DNA from: Diplocarpon mali
Lineage: Eukaryota; Ascomycota; Leotiomycetes; Helotiales; Drepanopezizaceae
NCBI GenBank assembly: GCA_024741835.1
Contig: JAENRP010000192.1
Span: 7,360 to 71,359, forward strand
Direction: 5' to 3'
Length of the DNA stretch: 64,000 nt
Every line of letters begins with the position of its first letter. The stretch's first letter is position 1. The position numbers were made by a program, and so were the translations under genes. This document shows positions 10,950 to 22,229 of this stretch, piece by piece. The notes below the pieces were generated by a model. The model was not told the origin of the DNA. It saw nothing but the letters and a program-made list of their open reading frames with translations, and did no database searches.

Positions 10950-13900
10950 ACGAATCGACTATATTCTAACCCTATTCGCAAATGCCCTAAAGCTGCGGTT
11001 CCTATTTGCGAAATTAGTACTAATGCCTTTTATTATAATATAAAGCGTAAGGAGACTGAGTTCTTTTAAACTAGTATTTATAAAGTAGATAGGATTTTAA
11101 AGGAAAGATATAAGCTTAAGAATCCTAATATCGAAAAGCTAATTAATAATCGACTCCCGAAATAGTACTAATCTCTAAGATAAGCCTTTTTAAAAAGGGA
11201 TGCAGATACCCTCTCTCCCTATTAGTACTATAATTATAAGATATAGCTAAAAGGGCCTTTGCCTAACGCCTATTTGCCCCTTTACTATCAATCTACTAAG
11301 GAGCTTAAGGTTATAAAGGAGTACTTACTTAAGAATTTAGACAAAGGCTTTATTAAGATAAGTACTAGCCCCTTTGCTTCGCTAGTACTATTTATAAAAA
11401 AGGCCGACGGTAGCCTTCGATTTTGCATAGACTACTAGAAGCTAAACGCACTAACTCAGAAGGACGCTTACCTAATTCTAAGGATAGACAAGCTTTTAAG
11501 GCAAGTATCTAAAGCTAAGATCTTTATAAAATTAGATATTTAAGCCGCTTTTAATTAAATATAAATAGACCTTAAATCAAAGGAATATACTACCTTTTGA
11601 ATAAGGTATAGATCCTATAAATGCAAGGTTCTCCCATTTGGCCTCTATAATAGACCTAGTACTTACTAGTAGTATATAAATGATATTCTTTTAAATTACT
11701 TAGATAATTTTTATATAGCGTATTTAAATGATATTTTAATTTACTTTAAGAATATTAAAGAGCACTAGGGTTATATCGAAAAGGTATTGAAATGACTCTT
11801 AAAGGCTAGCCTTTAAGTAGATATTAAGAAGTGTAAGTTCTATATTACTCAAACTCGATATCTTAGATATATTCTAATGATGACTAAGATCGAACTAGAC
11901 CCTAAGAAGGTCGAACTACTGCGCAATTAGAAGTACTTAAAAACTATTACTAAAATGAAGTCCTACTTAGGATTTTGCGGGTTCTACTAATAATTTATTT
12001 GCAACTTTAGACTAATTGCTAAACCCCTTTCTATTTTAACCTAACTAATAGTACCTTAGGATTAGATAGAAGAATGCCGAATCGCTTTTAAAGAGCTTTG
12101 CAAGTAGTTGCTTTCAATTTAGCAAATTTACTATTTTAACCCTAACTTGCCTATAAAGCTGGAAACTAATACTTCTAATAGCGTTATTACTAGAGTACTT
12201 TCTTAGTAATACTCTAATAAGCAATAGTACCTAATTGGCTTCTATTTACATATACTCTTTAGCTATAAACCTAATTGGGAAATATATAATAAGGAACTCT
12301 TTACTATTATTAAATCCTACTATAAATGGAGACTTAAGCTTATATCACTTAAGGAGCAAATTGATATTTACTCAGATTACTACTCCCTTAAGTACTTTAT
12401 AACTATTAAGGTTCTAACTGCGAAATAATGCTAATAGATGGAATTTTTATTTAATTTCAATTTTCGAATTATATATACTCTTAATAAAGACAATTGGAAG
12501 GCTGATATTCTTAGCTATTAAGAGTAGGATATACCGGTCTATAAATAAGCGAAGCTAGATAGCCGATCTTAGGTTCTAATTTCCTCTACTTAATTAGACC
12601 TTTAAATTAATATTAAACTAGCTAATAAATTTCTTGCCGAATCCGCTAAAGGCACCCTTACCCTAATATTAACTAATACTCCTAATTCGACCTTAAATCG
12701 ACTTAAGGATTCCTTTAATTTAATTAAAAAGCTTTATTAAGATAACTGCGAATCCTTTTAAGAGATTTGCGCTAACCTCTTTAAAAATTACTCCTTAAAA
12801 GATAGATTGCTTTACTTTAAGGAGTATCTTTGCATATGCTATAATACTCCTTTATATACTTATCTAATTTAAGAAGCTTATAACCAACCTTTAAGCGCGC
12901 ACCTTAATAGCTTAAAGACCTATTAGCTTCTCGCTCTTAAGTACTATTAAGTCGGGATAGGTTCGGATTGTAAAAGATTTATTACAAACTATAGACCTTA
13001 TCAATTCTCGCATTCGAAGATAATTAAATAATAAAGCCTTTTGCAGCCCCTTCTTATTCTTAACTATCTTATATAGCATTTGTATATAGATTTTAAGGAT
13101 TTCCCTTTTAATAAATATAGTTTTGATCGAATCTTGGTTTTTATAGACCAGCTTAGTAAAAGTGCTATATCGATCCCTTATTAAAAAGATATCGACGCTT
13201 AAGGAACTGCTTGATTATTCGTTTAATAGATATATTGATTCGGCCATACTTTAAAGATAATTATCTTAGACTAAGGCCCCTAATTCGTCTCTTTATTTTA
13301 AAGAGAGTTCTGCTATATTATTAGTATTAAGATCAAACTTTTTATAGCATATTATAAAGAGACTAATAGCTAAACGGAGATTATAAATAAGTATATTAAT
13401 TTAAGGCTATAGCCTTTTATTAATTACTATTAAGATAATTAGAGTAAACTAATTCTATTAATAGATTATACGCAATCGACTTTCCCTTACGCTTCGATTG
13501 GTATAACCTTATATTAGCTTAAGTATAGAGTTGCACTTTAAATAAGTTAGGATTAGATCTTTCTAAAACCGTCCAGCTTATAAGAGAGATTTAACTAAGC
13601 AAAGGCTAGGCTAGTAGTAGAGAGGATGCACTTAGCCTAGGAAGTAGCGAAAGGCAATATAGAACGCACTTAGGAGAAAATGCAGAAGTTTATAAATTAA
13701 TATTAAAGGGAGATTGATTAGAAACTTAAAGATATAGTCTACCTTTTAATAAAAAATCTTAAGAACTACCGCCTTAATAGGAAACTGGCTAATCAATAGG
13801 ATAGCCCCTTTAAGGTTCTTAAGAAGGTAGGCAATTTATATTAGATTAAGCTGCCTATAGGTTCTATAATATATAATATCTTTATACTAAAGCTATTATT

Positions 13901-14240
13901 TAAAGATCCGTAAAACCCTTTACTAAGTTAGAAACAACCCTAGCCTACTATAGAAAAGATCGCTAAGTAAAAAGAATATAAAGTATTTAAGATACTAGGT
14001 ATACGCCTATCTTAAAGGAACTTAGAGTACTAAGTCAAATGGATTAATTATAACCTTGATTTAAGTTGGTATTATACCTTAAATTTTATAGGATCCTTAT
14101 ATAAGATTCGCAACTTTTATTAGGCCAATCCTATAAAGCTAGGACTACCTTAGAACCTATAACCTTAGCTAAAGGCTTAAGAAAGTAGTATAGATAATTA
14201 TAGTCACTTAAAAGATAATAGGCCAAATGTAAAATAGGTT
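10950..14240 (+). pseudogene. Gypsy C pol remnant: reverse transcriptase to chromodomain-like end
   Basis: Reverse transcriptase about 10960-12110, with the motif reading YLNDILIYF and a following LGFCGFY block. RNase H about 12150-12530 (NKELFTIIKSYYKW, NWKADILS blocks). Integrase about 12640-13900. A C-terminal segment about 13980-14240 reads VKWINYNLDLSWYY, like the chromodomain of Gypsy integrases. This is a different family from Gypsy A/B. The frame runs into an A-rich tract (about 14255-14297), where Gypsy D inserted. Stops are mostly at former Gln or Trp codons. Confidence 0.8.
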
Positions 14241-14297
14241 AGTAAACAAATCTAAAAATATAAAAAAAAAAAAAAGGAGAAAAAATAATAAAAATAG

Positions 14298-14591
14298 TAT
14301 GACGGCGGAAGCAAGGCATAAGTCGATAAAGTCACTAAGATCAAGGCTGCCAAATCGTATAGAATTCAAAGCTAAGGAGTATATATAAAGTAGGGAGCCT
14401 TCCTCTTAATATGCTCTCCTTAGCCTATAACTCCTAGAAGTCGATTTCTACTAATAAGTCATATTCTATCTACTAAAGGAAAGGTATAGTAAAGGTACGG
14501 CGTATCTATTGCATTAGTCTATTTTGCCTCTGTTTCTGCTTAGATAGTTCTTATACTTTTATTGCAACTATAGTATAACTATGCTATGATA
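14298..14591 (-). repeat. 3' LTR of Gypsy D
   Basis: 294 bp. Plus-strand start TATGACGGCGG and end TGCTATGATA, from original TGTGACGGCGG and TGCTGTGACA. Confidence 0.9.
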
Positions 14592-14599
14592 TTACCCCT

Positions 14600-14826
14600 C
14601 TCCTCTTAAGAAGCGAGGTGCCCTTATCTCGACCTATCTTAGATAAAGTCGTATATGATCCTATTTTTAGCCCTATTAATAAAGCCCTTTATCTTTTCAT
14701 TTATCAGATCACCTTTAGTATAGATAGTCTTAATAGCGGTCTCGACCAGTTCGTCTAAGTTATTAAACGCGCTAATAAGCTTTCTATCGCATAGATCCTT
14801 AAGATTGCATTATTATTATTAGTTTT
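14600..14826 (-). pseudogene. Extra post-pol frame of Gypsy D, second part
   Basis: Continuation of the frame at 22000-20930 beyond the Copia E insertion. It reads a hydrophilic helical segment including AFNNLDELVETAIKTIYTKG and ends next to the purine tract. One frame is open for about 55 codons before RIP-type stops. Confidence 0.45.
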
Positions 14827-15021
14827 TATTAAGCTTAAGTGAGTCGGCGCAGTAGGTATAGGAAACTTCTAAAGGTCGATGGTCGATATATTAGTAAGAG
14901 TTAAGGAAGGAAGGTTACCCCTTTCTTCCCTATAGCTATATACGTATTAATATCCTACTAACTAAGCAGTAGGGTTATATAATAATACATTAGAGTAATA
15001 GCTATATCACCTATCTTAATA
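14827..15021 (-). repeat. 3' LTR of Copia E
   Basis: 195 bp. Plus-strand ends TATTAAGC and CTTAATA are RIP-decayed forms of TGTTGAGC and CTCAACA. Confidence 0.9.
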
Positions 15022-15159
15022 CCCTTATTCAGACCTTACTCTAATTGACCTACAGTCAGGAAAATAACAATTATCCTTTTACGCTAATCTAACTCTTAAG
15101 TATCTCTTTAAATTAAAAATAATCAATTAATAGTAACCTCTATTAAAATTACTAATCCT

Positions 15160-15309
15160 ACTTATAAGGTAGGACTAGGAGTCAAATTTCTTAAAAGATG
15201 TTCTTTTATAAGACCATATAACTTGACTCGCGGTCTAAGCCTAGGAGTCGATTTAAAAACTTTCCTCTATAAGACTATATGACCTAACTCGCAAGGCGGG
15301 CCTAGGAGT
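15160..15309 (-). repeat. Three 23-bp palindromes in the 3' non-coding part of Copia E
   Basis: Units 15160-15182, 15226-15248 and 15287-15309, between the pol stop and the 3' LTR. Start-to-start distances are 66 and 61, so the triplet phase seen in coding clusters is not kept. The same three units occur in Copia F. Confidence 0.85.
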
Positions 15310-15323
15310 CGTCCTTAAGCCTG

Positions 15324-18300
15324 CTAAGCCTTTACTATCTTCTGCAACCCTAGCATATCTTTAAACGCTTCGAACTTTGCAACTATCTCTAGTAGCTTTA
15401 TAAATCTATTTGCTACTATTCGATTGGTTAAGATATAGGTAATTGATAACTTGTTTTTCGTAATAAGGTTGCGGATAAAGTAGTAGGTAATATTAATATA
15501 TTTCGATCGCTTATACAAGTATGGATTCTTTGCAAGTGCAATCGCCCTTATATTATCTGCTTAAAGATTAATATAGTTCCTATCTCATCTAATATACTTA
15601 ATGAAACCTATATCTTTTAGAACTTAGGCGATCTATAATCCTTGCTTACAATTTAATAATATTAATATATATTCGGCCTTAGTGCTTGCGATAGCCACTG
15701 ATTTCTGCTTCCTACTTCCTTATAATATAGGTCTGCTATATAGTACTACTACGCTTTTAGATATACTTTTCCAACCTTTTATATTTGCCCAGTCGGAATC
15801 GGTATATACTTTAAGCTTTGCGCTTATATATTTCGTTAGTCCGTATCTTACCTTCTATATGATTATCGATTGAAGGTACCTTCTAAGTCGCTTGATTGCA
15901 TTCTTGTATCGAATCGTCGGATCCTTTAAGTTCTGATTAAATTGCCTAGTAACAAAGGCGATATCTGGTCTTATATATACTATAGTATATATAATCGCTC
16001 TAATGTCCTATTAGTACTTCTTTAGATCTCCTCTTTGCTTATTTTCATTAGTAGGCTCTAACTTATTATACTTTCCTTCGATTAGAGTACGCTTTGGCTT
16101 AAAGTTGGGAGCATAAGTAGAGAGTCCTATTCGGTCTAGGATCTTCTCAATATACTGCTCTTAATCTAACTAGAGTTCTTAAGTAGAGCGGTTCCTTATA
16201 ACGCAGATGCTAAGGATCTTATAAATTCCCCTTAGATCCTTAGTATTAAAACGTTTCTAAATTGTTATAAAGAACCAATCTAATTAAGTGGTTGTTTTCG
16301 CAGCTATAGCAATATCGTCGATATATAGTAGCAACTTGATTCCACGCTTAGTATAGGTAAATAGATAAGGGTCAGCTAGGCTTTGAACGAATCCCATTTT
16401 CACTAAAGTAGAGCTATATAAGAGGTTCTAATTATAAGCTGATTATTTAAGCCTATAGATACTGCGGAGTATATAAAAAGAGTGGCCAGCGCGTATAGGA
16501 ATACCATTAGGTCGGGAGAGAAAAATCCATTCCTTTATAGTCGCTTTAGTAAATGCATTTTTAATATCGTACTATCTGCATTTAAGGTCCTCAGCAGCTA
16601 CTATTGCTATAAATATGCAAAGGGTATCCATGCGAACTATCGGCGCAAACGTATCGAAATAGTCTTCTCCATACTATTAAGAGAAGCCCTTAGCTATAAG
16701 CCTTGCCTTATAATACTCTAGGGTTCTATCTGCATATGTTTTAATTATAAAGACCCATTTTATTAATACTAGGTTTATATCCTTTAGCGTCGGTTCCTCT
16801 ATTTATATGCCATTTGTAGTAAGAGAGCTTATCTCCTCTTGGATTGCCTCACTCTATACTACTCTATTCTCCAGGTTATTAATAGCTTTGTTATACGTCT
16901 TTAAAAGAGAGATTTTCATTATCCCCTTAGCAGCTAGGAACGCATTATCTTCGTTAAAGCTCTATTGAAGTTCGAGCTTGTAGATCCTATGCGCTATTAT
17001 GGCCTAGATATGCTTAGACTCGCGTTCGTCTAAGGTATCTTCTAGTTCTAGGTCTCTATTCCTTTTTAAGGACATAGGTTCGGCTATAGGTTCTATAGGC
17101 TTATCATTTAAGGAATCGCTTTCTAATAGTAAAGGCTTATTATTACTCGTACCTATTTCAAGAACATCCTTTACTATAGGCACTTTAATTAAAGGGACGA
17201 CGATATTGAAGTTATTCTATACTTTAAGCAGTTCGCGGACAATAGGAATAGTCTATTCGGCCTTTGGACAACCAGCTAGTCGTCAATCAGCAGGTACGCT
17301 TAATATGCCTAAGCTAAGAGAAAGGGGTTATTAGTTCGGCTTAATAGTATTACCGTCGAGTGGTATACCTTGCGAATCTCTAGGTATGCAAAGCTTTAAG
17401 GATAGCTCCCCTCTATTTCAAAATTCGTCGAACTCAACTACCGAGGATATAATTACTCGCCCTAGATCTAGCGCGTATACTATCTATTGCTTTATTATCT
17501 ATTCAATATACCTAACAAATACACACTCTTTACCTTAATCTATTAGCTTCTTACTCTTTATACTTGCGGGCTAGGACTTCAGGCTAATATAAGAGTAATA
17601 GACGCTTCTAAAGACGCAGATATAGTCTAAGCTTAGTTTCTATTTAAAATATGCCTTATATAGCGATATTTAAGTGCTATTAACTATTAGTCTACTACCT
17701 ATTCTATTTTGCAAGTATACGTCTGCCTTAACCGCAAGGTCTTAGAATTCCAGTAGTAGGTCAGTATCTTATAGTAGAGCGCAATAGTTAGTCTCTACTT
17801 ATTAGATGCTTTACTTAATAATACTATTCTAATAGGAACCTTTATATATTACAATTAGTTTATAATAAACTCCTTATTTTACCTATTTATTAAGCTTTGC
17901 CTTAATCTCTAATGCGTTATTAAACCTAATAGCTATTAGCTTTAACTAGGTCCAGCGTTCCTTTATTACTTTCCAAGTTTCCAGCTTTTCTATAAGCTTA
18001 GATTTAGTCTTAGCGCAAATGGTCTATATCTACCGAGTGGAGTTATCTACTATTTAAGAAAACCAATTATTTCCTTTAATTAAGGTTATGAATAGTCTAG
18101 CAGTATCAATGGATATTAGCGCTAGTATTAAATCTTTCTATAGATTAAGCTCAGTTTGCGTCCGATTTCGAAGTTTTATTAGCTTGCAAATTCGGCATAC
18201 CAGGCGATCCTTCGGTACTTGGATCTTCCGTTTTAGGGTTAAGACCTTATACAGGCCCTTTAATTTCTCTAGCCTTAGATGCGCGAATCTTCTATACATT

Positions 18301-20340
18301 AGCTGATACCTTAATAGGCTTTCGGCTTCTAATAGCTTTAGTAGCCTATTATTAGTCGATACTTTATTATTAGCAGCTAGAAAGGACTAGTAATAGCAGT
18401 TTAAGGTTTTGCCATTTTCCAATTGCAAGCCTGGCTTAGGAGTCGTTTTTAATAAAACCGCAAGATCTACTCGCAGTCCTGGCTTAAGAGTCGATTTCCT
18501 GGAAATGGCAAGATCCACTCGCGGTCCTAGCTTAGGAGTCGTCTCTAACGAATTCGCGAATTTCACTCGCGGTCCTAGCCTAGGAGTCATTTCTGCGAAT
18601 TTCACTTGCGATCCTGGCCTAAGAGTTGTTATTAGCGAATTTGCAGAATCTACTCGCGGTCCTAGCCTAAGAGTTATTTCTGCTAAATTCACTTATGATC
18701 CTAGCTTAAGAGTCTATCCATTCTCCTTATCCTTACTCAATTGTATTAGGGCGGAGAGTGCACTTTCCTTAAAGGAATTCACTCGTAGGTCCGGCCTAAG
18801 AGTTAATTTCTATAATATTACCTTTAAGATAATATAAAGTCCATCTTTGATTTTAGCCTTAAAGATCACTTTATAGTTATTATTTATAAACTATATAAAT
18901 TGATTATTAAAAACTCTTATATAATTCAACTCTATATAAATCTTGCAATTAGATAAGAGATTAATGCTTAAGTTAAGCATAAGGAGAATATTTTACAAAA
19001 GGAAAGAAACGCTAGCGATATTTATCTCTATTATACCTATTAAGTCCGTATACAACCTTCTACTACTAACCTTAATAGAGTGCCTTTTTATTTTGGTAAG
19101 CGGGCCTTTAAATAGGTAGGATTTATTAGTTATATATGCTATATAACTAGTGTTATTATATTAGTCGGATTCAGGGATCTTACAGAGATCGGCTTTTAAG
19201 ATATAGGCATCTTTATTATAATTATCGTTTGAATTATCAAAAGTGGATTTAGGTTTAGATAATCTACTATTATTATTAAAGGTATCTGCTAAAGTTCTGG
19301 CTAAATAGCCTTTTCCTTTACCTTTCCTTAGTAGTTGCAGCCTTTGGTAGGATAAGGGTAGTTTGCTTCTTAACTTCTGCTTCAATTACTTCTTAATATT
19401 AAAGCTGGCGACTATATCGATCAGTTGCCTTCTAACTTTACAATTAGTAATATTATAAGCACTATTATAGAAGTAGCATTCCTAATGAGCTTAAGGGCTT
19501 ATCCTGCGCTCCTTCCTCTTCTCGGGCTTGTTATTGCCCTATAACGCGGCATTTGCTAATTTAGAATATCCTTTGAGGTCTTGCTCGATAGTTTAAAGGA
19601 GGTCGATCTTCTTATAGATCTTAAGGTTAGGTTAGACGAGAAGAGATTGTTTCGCAATAGCGAACTTAGAAGGGAGGCTATTAAGTAAGAAACTAAAAAG
19701 CTAAGTTTCCTTAAAAGTCATAGCTATCTTAGGATCTGCGGCTCTTACTCTCCTCTTCGCTTTATATAATATAAACTAGGCAAAGTCTATATTTATATCT
19801 ATATCCTTACTATCTTTATCTTTTTTATATTAAAATGAAGTGATCTGCTATAGTAGATACTAGGTATTAAAGGCAGTTATTTAAAAGTATTTTACCTTTA
19901 AAGTATCCTATCTTATCTTTGCGTTATTATAAACTCAAATAAAATCTCAGTCTTTATTACTTAAACCTCTATTGATCTTAAGCTTACATTTAGCTAAGGC
20001 CAGCCTATACTCCTTCTCCTTTTCCACATTTAAAATCTGCCTTTGGGATTCTTAGTTATTATCTACTAAAGCTCTTAGGCTAAGCTTATTTAATATATCT
20101 AGCAAATCCTTAGCAGTTATATTAGCTATTAAAGTAGAAGTAGACGAATCGGTAGAAGGAGTATAAAGGGCTATTCTCGCGTATTTAATAAGTGTCTTTT
20201 AAATCGCTATTTCGATGCCTTTGCTCTTAAAGTAAAGCTCTAAATCGTCGAACTATCGTTGCCAGTTCTTCTAAGAGAGTTAGAGGTCTTTAGACTTAGT
20301 GTTTCGATCGGAATCGGATGCTATTGCCATTTCAAATAGA
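15324..20340 (-). pseudogene. Copia E gag-pol remnant
   Basis: On the minus strand: gag about 20340-19430, with a decayed zinc knuckle near 19440-19480 (CYFYNSAYNITNC, where a CCHC would give Cys and His at the altered places). Protease region about 19080-18830, then a linker made of eight palindromic units (18803-18421). A GAG-pre-integrase-like block (LMYRRFAHLRLEKLKGLYKV) lies at about 18310-18240. Integrase about 18100-17450, reverse transcriptase about 16900-15950, RNase H ending at 15324. The last 64 codons are open and end with the Copia signature KYINITYYFIRNL ... TNRIVANRFIKLL. Plus-strand open stretches at 15682-15873 and 16482-16721 are complements of this pol. Confidence 0.8.
18421..18803 (-). 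repeat. Cluster of eight 23-bp palindromes in Copia E coding frame
   Basis: Units start at 18421, 18469, 18517, 18565, 18604, 18652, 18691 and 18781, each 23 bp. Distances are 48, 48, 48, 39, 48, 39 and 90, all multiples of three. On the sense (minus) strand they encode repeats such as T-P-R-L-G-P-R-V-K-F-A-N-S, in the protease to integrase linker. Both strands are open here (minus 18692-18387, plus 18409-18837). The plus frame is a by-product of the palindromes. Confidence 0.9.
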
Positions 20341-20712
20341 ATTGCATTTAAAATCAAATAAATTAAATGGTTGAAGGCACTCCTCCTATCGAAAAGTTAA
20401 AATGATTAAATAGCAAGTATTATAGAAGTATTAAATAGGGAGGAAGTCCTCTTATCGAAAAGGGTTTTTAGGCTATAACGTAGGGAATCACACCTCCTAT
20501 GAAACATAGTAAAGCAAGGAATCATACCTCTTATAGTACTAAAGGGTTATAAAGCAAGGAATCATACCTCTTGCAATACAGGTTGGCTAAATAAGGAATC
20601 ATACCTCCTATTCGCCGATTGCTCGCCTCTTACTACAAGTCTCGTTCAACTTCCTATTAATAGTTGCGGCGCAAGTGCTTTCTAAGGGAAGTTAATAATC
20701 TATTATCGGTCT

Positions 20713-20729
20713 ATCCAGGGCTTATAACC
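20713..20729 (-). other. Primer-binding site of Copia E
   Basis: Minus strand GGTTATAAGCCCTGGAT directly inside the 5' LTR. Same half-tRNA Met type as in Copia I and G. Confidence 0.6.
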
Positions 20730-20924
20730 TATTGAGCTTAAGTGAGTCGGCGCAGTAGGTATAGGAAACTTCTAAAGGTCGATAGTCGATATATTAGTAA
20801 GAGTTAGGGAAGGAAGGTTACCCCTTTCTTCCCTATAGCTATATACGTATCAATATCCTACTGACTAAGCAGTAGGGTCACATAATAATACATCGGAGTG
20901 ATAACTGTATCACCCATCTCAACA
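20730..20924 (-). repeat. 5' LTR of Copia E
   Basis: 195 bp. Plus-strand start TATTGAGC; end CATCTCAACA intact. The same LTR occurs in the opposite orientation at 39542-39736 (Copia F). Confidence 0.9.
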
Positions 20925-20929
20925 GTTTT

Positions 20930-22000
20930 TACATATCTATTTTAGCCAATCTATTTGGTTTGACTTCTATTATTTAGCAAAGGTGCTAGCAGTAGTAGTA
21001 GGGGTAGCCTTCCTCTTTTATATAATAGCACAAGTGGCGACTTACTATTATAGCTTATTGTTCTTGTCTTATAATATCTTAAGCTTTAATGCATCCTCCT
21101 TTGCTTTAGCTTATAGGGTTTTTAATTCGCGCGATTGTTTATTAAGGTCGTTATAGAGGCGATTGAACTCGACTGCCTTAAATAGTATAACGAAGACTAT
21201 ATAGCCACCTTATATAAAAGTTCCTCCTTTGGCCTTAATCTTTACGACTACTTTGTCAATATTAGCAGGTAGGCGTTTCTTGCTCTGCATAGCTTTTATA
21301 ACTATCTTTTAGATGCGCTATTTAAAGGCTTTAAATCTAATAGGCCTTAGGTTGACCTACGTCTCGCCTTAGTCAGAGATGTTTTAGCGTAGCTATTTCC
21401 GAAGGTTATTCCTTAAGAGTCTTAACTTACTAGGTTATAACTCTTTAATTATTGCATTATCTTTCCTCTTTATTGGCATACTATCCCTCTTTATCTTAAT
21501 AAGCGTAGGTCGGTTATCTTTATCGTTCTTATTCTTTAACTTATCGCAAAGCTAGTTAAAAGGGACCTTCTTACTAAGGGTAGTGCTATTTCTAAATAAG
21601 AAGGGGGTTGGGGTCGGCGTTAGCGAAGCAGTAGGTTTATTATCTTTGTCTATGAATAGGAGGGGCGTTAGTAATAGCAAGGCCGCAGGTTCATTATCTT
21701 TATCGCTTTCGGATTTGCTATTCGTATCACTTATAGCTAAGGGGGAAGAGGTGTTTCTAGCTGGCCTAATTAGCGTTGTAGGTTGGTCGTCTATTAGCCA
21801 TTAGGCAAGGGCAGCCTACATAGGGTCCTCCTTTATTAAGAAGGCTATAGTATTATTAATACTAATTATAGAATTGTCTTATGCGTTAAAGGAATTGGTA
21901 GGCGCGATGGCAGGCGTAATAGTCTTATTATTAGAAAGAAAGGGGTTGTTTATTAGTTTGCTTATAGTAATAATTAGCTAAGTAGTTTAGTTTAATAATA
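20930..22000 (-). pseudogene. Extra post-pol frame of Gypsy D, first part
   Basis: On the minus strand one frame stays open from about 22000 to 20930 except for TAG codons of the RIP type. It resumes at 14826-14600 after Copia E is removed. The encoded protein, about 430 codons in all, is not a known Gypsy pol domain. Its N-terminal half is rich in Ser, Thr, Asn and Pro with KSESDKDNEP-like acidic runs. A Lys/Arg-rich centre follows, then a helical, coiled-coil-like stretch with LKTL-AKAKEDALKLKIL-DKNNKL. It lies between the integrase C-terminus and the 3' LTR on the sense strand of the element. Function unknown; it could be a third ORF or a captured host fragment. Confidence 0.5.
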
Positions 22001-22229
22001 TAATATATAGTAGTAAAGCAGTAGGTTAGAAGAGCGAGTTGATTAATTTATAAAAGCAAAGCGAAGGTGGTAGGAAGGAGAAGTATTTATAAGGAAATAG
22101 ATCTAGGCAGAAGTACTAGCATAGAACTGAGAATAAAGGAATAGAATAGTAAAGAATAGTAAGTAGTAAGGCAGTAAATCATAAGAATAGTTCAAAGGGA
22201 GGGTGGTCTTTATTATACGTTTTAAATAA

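Larger units (their letters stand above)
14827..20924 (-). mobile_element. Copia E: complete minus-strand Ty1/Copia element
   Basis: 6098 bp. LTRs of 195 bp at 14827-15021 (3') and 20730-20924 (5'), flanked by GTTTT at 14822-14826 and 20925-20929. It lies inside the post-pol region of Gypsy D. The primer-binding site, read on the minus strand from 20729 to 20713, is GGTTATAAGCCCTGGAT. Order on the minus strand: gag, protease, integrase, reverse transcriptase, RNase H, the Ty1/Copia order. Confidence 0.93.

Noticed and set aside
15682..16721. Open stretches 15682-15873 and 16482-16721 on the plus strand
   Set aside because: Complements of Copia E reverse transcriptase and RNase H.
18421..18803. 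CRISPR-like look: short palindromic repeats with spacers
   Set aside because: The spacers share sequence and are part of a Copia reading frame, distances vary by multiples of three, and the host DNA is eukaryotic. It is a coding minisatellite.
18409..18837. 142-codon plus-strand open frame with G-P-S-L-G-V repeats
   Set aside because: It is antisense to Copia E and is open because the palindromic units lack stops in several frames.
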